Shown here piece by piece: positions 25,850 to 33,318 of a stretch of 64,000 nt of DNA. This DNA is from Eubacteriales bacterium. GTDB taxonomy: Bacteria > Bacillota > Clostridia > Lachnospirales > Lachnospiraceae. The notes under the pieces are model-generated. The model worked only from the letters and a program-made list of their open reading frames with translations. It searched no databases and was not told where the DNA came from. The DNA is taken from the NCBI GenBank assembly GCA_030531555.1, contig JAUNNI010000009.1:1-64000 (forward strand), given 5' to 3'. Positions within the stretch are counted from its first letter, which is position 1. Each line of letters starts with the position of its first letter. A program made the translations under genes and the position numbers.

Positions 25850-26425
25850 ATGTCAAATTTGATTTTAGTATTAGTCGGTGCAGCGCTTGTTAACAACGTT
25901 GTATTAAGTCAGTTCTTAGGTTTATGCCCATTCCTTGGTGTATCAAAACAGGTAAAAACTGCATTTTCCATGGGTATGGCTGTTGTATTCGTAATTGGTA
26001 TTGCATCTGCAGTAGCCAGCCTCATCTATAGTTTCATTTTAGTACCATTAGATCTTACTTTCTTACAGACAATCGTATTCATTCTTGTAATCGCTGGTCT
26101 TGTACAGTTTGTAGAAATGTTCTTAAAGAAATCCAGTCCTGCATTATATCAGGCACTTGGTGTATATCTTCCACTGATTACAACAAACTGTGCAGTACTT
26201 GGTGTTGCTTTAACAAACGTTCAGAAAGAATATGATTTTGTTACAAGTGTAGTAAACGGTGTTGGTACAGCATGTGGTTTCACAATCGCCATCGTAATCA
26301 TGGCTGGTATTCGTGAAAGATTAGCATTAGACAAAGTTGCAAAACCTTTACAGGGTATGCCTATCGTACTTTTTGCTGCAGCATTAATGGCGATTGCATT
26401 CTCAGGCTTTGCAGGTCTTATTTAG
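25850..26425 (+). CDS. rnfA: Rnf complex subunit RnfA
   Basis: A 191-residue membrane subunit, homologous to RnfE with inverted topology, with six hydrophobic segments. FLGLCPFLGVSKQVKTA and ITTNCAVLGVAL carry the two conserved cysteine positions that form the intramembrane Fe-S site with RnfE. AGGAGG lies upstream within the end of rnfE. Standard length and sequence. Confidence 0.93.
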   Translation: MSNLILVLVGAALVNNVVLSQFLGLCPFLGVSKQVKTAFSMGMAVVFVIGIASAVASLIYSFILVPLDLTFLQTIVFILVIAGLVQFVEMFLKKSSPALYQALGVYLPLITTNCAVLGVALTNVQKEYDFVTSVVNGVGTACGFTIAIVIMAGIRERLALDKVAKPLQGMPIVLFAAALMAIAFSGFAGLI

Positions 26426-26440
26426 TAAGGAGGGAATAAA

Positions 26441-27238
26441 ATGGATGTAGTAGCAATTATCCTGACTGCCATCGTTGTCGGTGTAGTTGGTCTGATCGTT
26501 GGCCTCCTTCTGGTAACTGCTGGCGAAAAGTTTAAAGTAGAAGTTGATGAAAAAGAAGTGGCAGTTCGTGCAGAACTTCCAGGTAACAACTGTGGTGGCT
26601 GTGGCTTCCCAGGTTGTGATGGTCTTGCAGCAGCAATCGCAAAAGGCGAAGCTCCAGTGAATGGATGTCCTGTTGGTGGTGCTCCAGTTGCAGAAAAAAT
26701 CGCTGCAATCATGGGCCAGGATGCTGGCGCAGCTGTGAAGAAAGTGGCATATGTACATTGTTCCGGTAACTGTGATGTAGCAAAAACAAAAGGGGAATAT
26801 TACGGTATTCAGGATTGTCGTGCTGCAAAAGCAATTCCTGGCGGTGGTTCTAAAGCTTGTGCTTTCGGCTGTAAAGGTCTTGGTACTTGTGTAAAAGCAT
26901 GTCAGTTTGATGCCATCCATATCGTAAATGGTGTGGCAGTTGTTGATCGTAACAAATGTGTAGCATGTGGCAAATGTGCTTCCGTATGTCCAAACAACTT
27001 AATTGACATCATTCCAGATGATGCAAAATACATGGTTAGCTGTAGTTCTCAGGAAAAAGGTAAACCAGTAAAAGAAGCGTGTGAAGTAGGATGTATTGGT
27101 TGTACTCTTTGTACAAGACAGTGTGAATTTGGAGCCATCTCCATGAAAGGTAATGTAGCTGTTATCGATGGTGAAAAATGTACTGGCTGTGGCAAATGTG
27201 CAGAAAAATGTCCTGCAAAGATCATTCGTGAACGTTAA
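26441..27238 (+). CDS. rnfB: Rnf complex ferredoxin-like subunit RnfB
   Basis: A 265-residue Fe-S subunit that takes electrons from reduced ferredoxin. It has an N-terminal membrane anchor (1-28), a four-cysteine module NNCGGCGFPGC...NGCPVGG (about 49-75), and then several ferredoxin-type clusters (CAFGCKGLGTC, CVACGKCASVCP, CIGCTLCTRQC, CTGCGKCAEKCP). It is the last Rnf gene. A 26-base spacer separates it from the membrane-anchored reductase, suggesting read-through. Confidence 0.93.
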   Translation: MDVVAIILTAIVVGVVGLIVGLLLVTAGEKFKVEVDEKEVAVRAELPGNNCGGCGFPGCDGLAAAIAKGEAPVNGCPVGGAPVAEKIAAIMGQDAGAAVKKVAYVHCSGNCDVAKTKGEYYGIQDCRAAKAIPGGGSKACAFGCKGLGTCVKACQFDAIHIVNGVAVVDRNKCVACGKCASVCPNNLIDIIPDDAKYMVSCSSQEKGKPVKEACEVGCIGCTLCTRQCEFGAISMKGNVAVIDGEKCTGCGKCAEKCPAKIIRER

Positions 27239-27264
27239 TTAGTTTTTTTTAGGGGAGAAACAAA

Positions 27265-29097
27265 ATGAATCAGAAAAATAAAGGTTTAGTATCTTTAGCA
27301 ATTATGGTTGTATTTACACTTGTCCTCATCTTTGGTTCCAATTCCATCTATAAAGGAATCAAGAATTTTGGAAGAAAGAGTGCAACTACAATGACACCAG
27401 GAACCTATACTTCTACTCAGAAAGGTTTCGGTGGTGATATCACCGTAACTATGGAATGTTCTGATGCCTTCATTGAAGATGTTCAGATCGTTGGTGATGC
27501 GGAAACTCCTGGTTTAGGTGCTGTCGCAGTGGCTGAACTTGGCGGAAAAATGCTGGATGAACAGACTCCTAATGTAGATGGGGTATCTGGTGCTACTGTT
27601 TCCAGTACTGCAATCATTGCAGCAGCTAATGACTGTCTGACACAGGCTGGTGCTGATATTGCAGCTATGGATGAATATGCAAAAGCACATAAGAAAGAAG
27701 TTAAGAAAACAGCAGAAACTCTCGATACAGATATCGTTATCGTTGGTGCAGGTGGTGCTGGTATGACAGCTGCCATCAAAGCAAAACAGGCTGGCAAAGA
27801 AGTTATCATCATCGATAAAATGCCATACGTTGGTGGTAACACAACAAAGGCTTCCGGTGGTATGAATGCTGCTGGTACAGACAAGCAGAAAGCACAGGCA
27901 GAAGCAACAGAAGATCCAGATGAAAAAGCTGCTCTTTTAGATTCTACTGTAGAAAATTATATCGCTGACACTATGGAAGGCGGTCACAACATTAATGATC
28001 CGGAACTCGTAAAAACAATGGCTGAAAAATCTGCAGATGCGGTGACATGGTTAGAGTCCATCGGTGCTCCACTTCCAGTCGTTGCTCCTACAGGTGGTAC
28101 TGTTCACTACTACTTACATGAGCCAGAAGATGGTTCTGCAGTAGGTGAATACTTAGTAGAACGTTATCAGGAAACATTAGATGAATTAGGCATCGAAGTT
28201 ATGTTAGAAACAGAAGCAACAGAAATCATCGCTGAAGATGGTAAAGCTGTTGGTATCAAAGCAAACTCTCCTACAAAAGAATACACAATCAATGCGAAAG
28301 CAGTGATTCTTGCAACAGGTGGTTTTGGTGCAAACTTTGATATGTTATCTTCCTACGATTCTTCTTTAGCAAACGCTGTAACAACGAATACTCCAGCTGC
28401 AACAGGTGACGGTATTGTTATGGCAGAAGCAATGGGTGCTGACACAGTAGATATGGAACAGATTCAGTTACATCCTACTGTATATCAGGAAAATGGTTTA
28501 TTAGTATCCGAACGTTTACGTTCCAATGGTGCGATCCTTGTTAACAAAGAAGGTAAACGTTTCATCAATGACTTAGCTACACGTGATACTGTATCTCAGG
28601 CAGAATTACAGCAGCCAGATGCATTTGCTTATATCGTATACGATAGCAAATACGCAGAAGAAAAACTTTACCAGAAATACGTTGCAAACGAATTAACTGT
28701 ATCCGCTGATACTATCGAAGGTCTTGCAGAAGCAATCGGTCTCGAAGGTGATGCAGCAGCTAATTTTGTAGCAACTGTAGAAGATTGGAACAATGTTTGC
28801 GCTGGCAAAAAAGCAGACGATTTCGGAAGAGATAATGGTTTGGTAACACTTGATCAGGCTCCTTTCACAGCAATCAAGATCGCTCCTGGTATCCATCATA
28901 CAATGGGTGGTCTTAAGATCAACACAAGCACAGAAGTACTTGACAAATCTGGCAACCCTATCCCTGGTTTATTCGCAGCAGGCGAAGTAACTGGTGGTGT
29001 ACATGGTGGAAATCGAATCGGTGGAAACGCTGTAGCAGATATCGTTGTTTATGGTCAGATTGCTGCAGAAAGCGCTGTAAATTACATCGGCGAATAA
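27265..29097 (+). CDS. Membrane-anchored FMN/FAD reductase (fumarate-reductase-like flavoprotein)
   Basis: A 610-residue protein with an N-terminal membrane anchor (about 8-30), an FMN-binding domain with the covalent site SGATVSST near residue 108, and a fumarate-reductase-type FAD domain (IVIVGAGGAGMTAAI near 157). Catalytic-type residues are retained: His in QLHPT, Arg in ERLRSNGAIL, His in HHTMGG and Arg in GGNRIGGNA. Secreted enzymes of this architecture in Firmicutes reduce fumarate, urocanate, methacrylate or related enoates as respiratory acceptors. Orientation outside the cell is inferred from the anchor. The position right after rnfB suggests coupling to Rnf or to an electron carrier. 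The substrate is unknown. Confidence 0.88.
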   Translation: MNQKNKGLVSLAIMVVFTLVLIFGSNSIYKGIKNFGRKSATTMTPGTYTSTQKGFGGDITVTMECSDAFIEDVQIVGDAETPGLGAVAVAELGGKMLDEQTPNVDGVSGATVSSTAIIAAANDCLTQAGADIAAMDEYAKAHKKEVKKTAETLDTDIVIVGAGGAGMTAAIKAKQAGKEVIIIDKMPYVGGNTTKASGGMNAAGTDKQKAQAEATEDPDEKAALLDSTVENYIADTMEGGHNINDPELVKTMAEKSADAVTWLESIGAPLPVVAPTGGTVHYYLHEPEDGSAVGEYLVERYQETLDELGIEVMLETEATEIIAEDGKAVGIKANSPTKEYTINAKAVILATGGFGANFDMLSSYDSSLANAVTTNTPAATGDGIVMAEAMGADTVDMEQIQLHPTVYQENGLLVSERLRSNGAILVNKEGKRFINDLATRDTVSQAELQQPDAFAYIVYDSKYAEEKLYQKYVANELTVSADTIEGLAEAIGLEGDAAANFVATVEDWNNVCAGKKADDFGRDNGLVTLDQAPFTAIKIAPGIHHTMGGLKINTSTEVLDKSGNPIPGLFAAGEVTGGVHGGNRIGGNAVADIVVYGQIAAESAVNYIGE

Positions 29098-29098
29098 T

Positions 29099-29446
29099 AT
29101 GCAGAAAAATACACGAAACACATGCATTTTGCTCGTGATTCTCATTGTTATTGCTCTTACTTCTCTTATATGTGTCAAAGTATTTTGGGAGAAGCATGGT
29201 GATTATGCCGTGGTTTCCTCAGATGGAAAAGAAATCATGCGATTAAATCTGGATGAGGATACCACAAAGAGAGTGGAATCCCCATATGGAGGATATAACA
29301 TAATAGAGGTAAAAGATCATACTGTATGTGTGAAAGAATCTGATTGTGAAAATCAGCTTTGTGTAATGCAGGGGAAGATAAAGGAATCAACCGAGTTGAT
29401 CATATGTCTTCCACATACCCTTGTAATTTCAATTGAAAACAAATAA
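29099..29446 (+). CDS. NusG domain II-containing membrane-anchored protein
   Basis: A 115-residue protein with an N-terminal membrane helix (about 9-28) and an extracytoplasmic beta domain of the NusG-II family. The family signature is the cysteine pattern ESDCENQLCVMQGKI followed by ICLPH. Such proteins are commonly encoded beside FMN-transferase and Rnf-type genes, and their cysteines suggest a redox or assembly role, but no activity is proven. The ATG lies one base after the reductase stop, so it is translationally coupled and ends the operon. Confidence 0.85.
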   Translation: MQKNTRNTCILLVILIVIALTSLICVKVFWEKHGDYAVVSSDGKEIMRLNLDEDTTKRVESPYGGYNIIEVKDHTVCVKESDCENQLCVMQGKIKESTELIICLPHTLVISIENK

Positions 29447-29452
29447 AGAATT

Positions 29453-29486
29453 GGCTATCGCTTCGTTTGAGGCGATAGCCTTTTTA
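29453..29486 (+). terminator. Intrinsic terminator of the rnf operon
   Basis: GGCTATCGC pairs with GCGATAGCC (allowing for a TTCGTTTGAG loop), followed by five T residues. Confidence 0.88.
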
Positions 29487-29532
29487 TGTTTTACCATATT
29501 ATTTTTAAAAAAGTGCAGTTATATTACATCTT

Positions 29533-29561
29533 TTTACAGTCAAAATCCACCATGATATAGT
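29533..29561 (+). promoter_or_regulatory. Promoter of the EmrE-like transporter gene
   Basis: TTTACA (29533-29538), a 17-base spacer and TATAGT (29556-29561); an overlapping TATAAT lies five bases further on. Confidence 0.6.
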
Positions 29562-29602
29562 ATAATTGGGAAAAATCAATTTTTAGATATGGGGAGTATA
29601 GA

Positions 29603-30529
29603 ATGAAAATCGTTAAAAATGAAGACCAAAATTGGAAAAAAGCTTTTCTTGTAGGAATCCTGGCCTCCATGTTTTTTGCCTTTACTTTCGTTTTTAATCG
29701 AAGCATGAATTTAGGTGGAGGATATTGGCTTTGGAGTGCATCATTAAGATATCTGTTTACTTTGCCGATCATGTTTCTTTTGGTATGGAAACAGCATGGA
29801 TTATCTGCAGTTTTTTCTCAAATTAAGAAAAATATGTTGGCTTGGGTGCTTTGGAGCACGGTGGGTTTTGGCCTGTTTTATCTGCCTCTTACCATGGCTT
29901 CCGTCTATGGAGAATCCTGGTTTGTTGCTGCATCCTGGCAGTTAACTATTGTTGCAGGTATCATGTTAACTCCATTTTTTGGCAACAAAATACCGGTGAA
30001 AAATCTTATTTTTTCTGGAGTTATTCTTATTGGTATTGCCATGTTGCAGGTATCACATATTGAAACAATGCAGACAAAAGGGTTGATTTCAGCCTTATGC
30101 CTGATTCTTATTGCTGCCTTTTCCTATCCTTTGGGGAATCGAAAAATGATGACTTTATGTTCTGAGAACCTTTCTACCATAGAAAGAGTTTTTGGAATGA
30201 CTTTATGTAGTATTCCTTTTTGGCTGATTGCTTCGGTCTTTGCATATGCAAGTCATGGAGCTCCATCGGGAAATCAAATGTTACAATCCTTTATCGTTGC
30301 TCTTTTTTCCGGAGTAATCGCAACGTTATTATTCTTTGAAGCAACGAATATGGTAAGAAATAATCCAAAACAGCTGGCTTTTATCGAAGCTACGCAGGCT
30401 GGAGAGGTAATTTTTACATTAATAGGAGGAATCTTATTCTTAAAAGATCCATTTCCATCTTTGATCGGATTCATAGGAATCCTGATCATAGTGATAGGAA
30501 TGATAGGAAACAGTTTGGTATCCGCGTAA
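29603..30529 (+). CDS. Multidrug-resistance efflux (EmrE/DMT) family transporter
   Basis: A 308-residue membrane protein with about ten hydrophobic segments, matching the 'putative multidrug resistance efflux transporter' family within the drug/metabolite superfamily (FAFTFVFNRSMNLGGGYWLWSASLRY near the start; QLAFIEATQAGEVIFTLIGG near the end, split as the family's conserved blocks). The substrate is unknown and drug export is not implied by sequence alone. A -10 box is 42 bases upstream with GGGGAG as ribosome site. Confidence 0.8.
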   Translation: MKIVKNEDQNWKKAFLVGILASMFFAFTFVFNRSMNLGGGYWLWSASLRYLFTLPIMFLLVWKQHGLSAVFSQIKKNMLAWVLWSTVGFGLFYLPLTMASVYGESWFVAASWQLTIVAGIMLTPFFGNKIPVKNLIFSGVILIGIAMLQVSHIETMQTKGLISALCLILIAAFSYPLGNRKMMTLCSENLSTIERVFGMTLCSIPFWLIASVFAYASHGAPSGNQMLQSFIVALFSGVIATLLFFEATNMVRNNPKQLAFIEATQAGEVIFTLIGGILFLKDPFPSLIGFIGILIIVIGMIGNSLVSA

Positions 30530-30615
30530 TTTTCAGGAAATCGTCAAAGAGGACAAAGATAGATATAGAGGATATACTTGATTTAGATTTTTATGTCTTT
30601 AGAAAGGCGTAGGGA

Positions 30616-32010
30616 ATGACAGAGCATAGAAATATATTAGAAGAAATAAATATGGCCTTAGAATCTTTTTATCGTCGCGCCAAACAGGAGAGAAATCGTC
30701 GTCAGAATGCTTTTGGTTTCCATTTTGATACGGAGGAAAATCGTCGTTTTGCAGAGGAAGTAAAAATGATTCAACCATTGGAAGCAGCAATGGTTTCTTT
30801 CTTGGATGATTGTCTTTTAAAGGAAAACTGGGATGTGATAGAGCAAAGCTTGAAAAATGAAATATCCATGATTCCTATAGAAAATGAAATTACTTATTTT
30901 TCTGACATGGAAAGAGGACAGCTTCTTTGGTATCTTTTTCGAAAACAAGCTATTTTAAGAGGAGAAGGGAATTCTTCTGATCTTTATGTCTTTCAAGGGT
31001 ATCTTTTGGAAGTTGCTAATTTGATAAATGAAATCCAAGCAGAGAGTGCTTTTCATTCCATGATCCATATTTTTCAGAATGGAATAGAATTGGGGATGGA
31101 TAAACTTCTTTGGGAAGAATATTTTCTTCGCCTATGTGCGTCCTTTGTGATTGCCAATCCCCAAAGAATCCATCAGGTACAAGAATATTTGCTGTCTGTG
31201 GACCTTTACTGGAAATGGGATCTTTCTGCATGTGTCTTTGCAGGGGATTTTAAACATGTGGATCGATTTGTAAAAATACATGCAAAAGGTTTAAAAGATG
31301 AATTAGACGCAAATAAAGATTTTCAGAAAGCTGCCTGGGATGCTCTTCCTGTGGTCTTTACCTCTTTGGACCAAACATTTTCCAGGAAAGATAAGGAAGG
31401 AAAAGAATTTTTTTCCAAAATAGTGACCATAGAGAAAGAATCAAAGACCGAATTAGATCTTTTACCAGTTTGTAGAAGTCGAATGGGACAAAAACGCAGA
31501 ATTTTCTTATCGGAAACCGCTTCTTTTGATTATAAGATGAATTATGGAAAACAATCAAAGGAATCCTGGCTTCTTTCTCAGGCAGAGTTTTGTGAGGGAA
31601 GCAGAGAGTTTTTTGCCACCATATATCGATATACGGAATCTTTCATGAGACAGTATTATGGTGGGCCAAAAAGAAAACGAAGCGTAGCGAAGTTTCTGAA
31701 GAAAAAGTATGTAAGAAGTGGAGATCATCCTCGCAGAATTTTGTTAATGAAAAAAATACTGCAAGATTCAGATTTTGAAGTAGCAATTATGCAGGGAGTT
31801 CAGAAATATCTGGAAGAAAATCCAGTTTTTAAAGAACCGAAACAAAAAGAATCGGCAAAAGAAAAAGCCCGCAAAAAGATATATGCCATGGATCATGAAG
31901 AGATTCGGAGAAAAGAAAAGGTGAATCTGGAAGAGTTTTATAAAGTTCGAGAGGAATCCGATCATTTGAAATCTCTTTTTCATGATGGAATCATTGATTA
32001 TCAAAAATAG
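30616..32010 (+). CDS. TerB-N/TerB-C-like protein of a three-gene ATPase-helicase locus
   Basis: A 464-residue soluble protein without signal or membrane segments. Residues about 95-140 (RGQLLWYLFRKQAILRGEG, then a YLLEVANLINE block) match the pattern I know for the TerB-N domain, and the basic C-terminal third is compatible with TerB-C. The last 60 residues are rich in Lys and Glu. TerB-N/C proteins occur with ATPases and helicases in stress or defence loci. A weak GTAGGGA precedes the ATG. The gene lies 15 bases before the ATPase gene and appears to be the first of three. The domain call rests on pattern memory only. Confidence 0.6.
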   Translation: MTEHRNILEEINMALESFYRRAKQERNRRQNAFGFHFDTEENRRFAEEVKMIQPLEAAMVSFLDDCLLKENWDVIEQSLKNEISMIPIENEITYFSDMERGQLLWYLFRKQAILRGEGNSSDLYVFQGYLLEVANLINEIQAESAFHSMIHIFQNGIELGMDKLLWEEYFLRLCASFVIANPQRIHQVQEYLLSVDLYWKWDLSACVFAGDFKHVDRFVKIHAKGLKDELDANKDFQKAAWDALPVVFTSLDQTFSRKDKEGKEFFSKIVTIEKESKTELDLLPVCRSRMGQKRRIFLSETASFDYKMNYGKQSKESWLLSQAEFCEGSREFFATIYRYTESFMRQYYGGPKRKRSVAKFLKKKYVRSGDHPRRILLMKKILQDSDFEVAIMQGVQKYLEENPVFKEPKQKESAKEKARKKIYAMDHEEIRRKEKVNLEEFYKVREESDHLKSLFHDGIIDYQK

Positions 32011-32025
32011 ACAGGAGGAATTCCC

Positions 32026-33306
32026 ATGACAATGAAGATAGATAAAGATCTTGCAAAAAGTATTTTACATGCTTTAGAAGGAGGCATGGTACCAGAAAAT
32101 GGGCTTCCTTACATTACCGTTGGAAGAAAAGAGGAAACTTTGGCAATTCTCCACGATATGGATTGGATTGCGCAGGGATATTCTACCTTTCGTTTGATGG
32201 AGGGAGCCTATGGGAGTGGAAAAAGCTTCATGGCTCGTCTTACAAAAAATGAAGCGCTTCTCCGTAATTTTATCGTTATGGAGTGTGATTTGGCGCCGGA
32301 AAGAAAACTGTGTGGAACAAAAAAAGAAGGATTAGAAACCTATCGTATGCTTTTATCCCGAATGTCCACCAAAAATCATCCATCGGGAGGAGCGTTAGCT
32401 CAGATTATGCATGATTATTATGAGATGGTGGCAAAAAATGAAGCAGATGATATGACTTTGAAAGAAAAAATAATGGAAATGCCCCATGGGTTTGACTTTT
32501 GTGCAGCTCTTGATTGTTATAAAAAAGCATATGAAGAGAATGATTCAGAGAAAAAGATGCAGAGTCTTCGTTGGCTTCGTGGAGAGTTTCCCAACAAAAC
32601 AGAAGCCAAAAAGGCTTTAGGACTCTCTGTTATTATAGAAGACTCCAACTGGTTTTCTTATATTAAAATATGGGGAATTTTTGTCCGGGAAGCCGGATAT
32701 CAAGGAATGTATTTAATATTTGATGAATTGACACAGATTACCCGCAATATTGTGAATTCTACAACCAGAGAGCATAATTTTGAACGTCTTTTATCCATTT
32801 ACAATGATTGTTATGGAAATCAGGCCAAATATATTGGGGTGATACTTTGTGGGATTCCATCCTCCATTCATGATACGAAGAGAGGTTTGTTTTCCTATGA
32901 AGCCCTGAAAAGCCGTCTGGCTTCTTCGAAGCTACAAGGAGAAGAGATCTTGGCTTCGCCTATTCTCAAACTTCATATGCTTACTGCCGAAGAATTTGCT
33001 GTTTTAATTGACCGGGTGGAAGCCATTCATGCTTGTTTACAGCAAAAAGATTATTACTTTACAGAAGAAGAAAGAATTCTTTTTGTGGATTATCAGTATC
33101 AAAGAATTGGAGCGTCCTCTCATTTAACTCCTAGAGAATTTTTAAAAGATTATATGACAATCCTCAATCTAAAAGCAGAGAAAAGAACGGAAGATTCCAT
33201 GGAAGATTTTCTTTATCGTGCAGGTGGAATCGATTTCAGTGCTTCTATGATTGGAAAGGATGAGGAAGAGGATGCAGTCTTAAGTTACGAAAACTTTTCT
33301 TTATAA
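32026..33306 (+). CDS. BREX-type ATP-binding protein (BrxD/DUF2791-like)
   Basis: A 426-residue P-loop ATPase with Walker A GAYGSGKSF (60-68) and Walker B MYLIFDELTQI (228-238). Overall order and length fit the DUF2791/BrxC-D ATP-binding family, in which BrxD is a short member associated with BREX type 2-like loci and an Lhr-like helicase. No methyltransferase, PglZ or BrxL gene lies nearby, so this is not a canonical BREX. AGGAGG lies upstream, 15 bases after the TerB-N-like gene and 12 before the helicase, so the three should act together. The family call is fairly firm; the function is inferred. Confidence 0.75.
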   Translation: MTMKIDKDLAKSILHALEGGMVPENGLPYITVGRKEETLAILHDMDWIAQGYSTFRLMEGAYGSGKSFMARLTKNEALLRNFIVMECDLAPERKLCGTKKEGLETYRMLLSRMSTKNHPSGGALAQIMHDYYEMVAKNEADDMTLKEKIMEMPHGFDFCAALDCYKKAYEENDSEKKMQSLRWLRGEFPNKTEAKKALGLSVIIEDSNWFSYIKIWGIFVREAGYQGMYLIFDELTQITRNIVNSTTREHNFERLLSIYNDCYGNQAKYIGVILCGIPSSIHDTKRGLFSYEALKSRLASSKLQGEEILASPILKLHMLTAEEFAVLIDRVEAIHACLQQKDYYFTEEERILFVDYQYQRIGASSHLTPREFLKDYMTILNLKAEKRTEDSMEDFLYRAGGIDFSASMIGKDEEEDAVLSYENFSL

Positions 33307-33318
33307 GAGGATGGATCT

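Noticed and set aside
26402..26920. 172-codon minus-strand frame over rnfB
   Set aside because: Antisense shadow of a firmly identified gene, rich in Thr/Cys/Phe, with no start signals.
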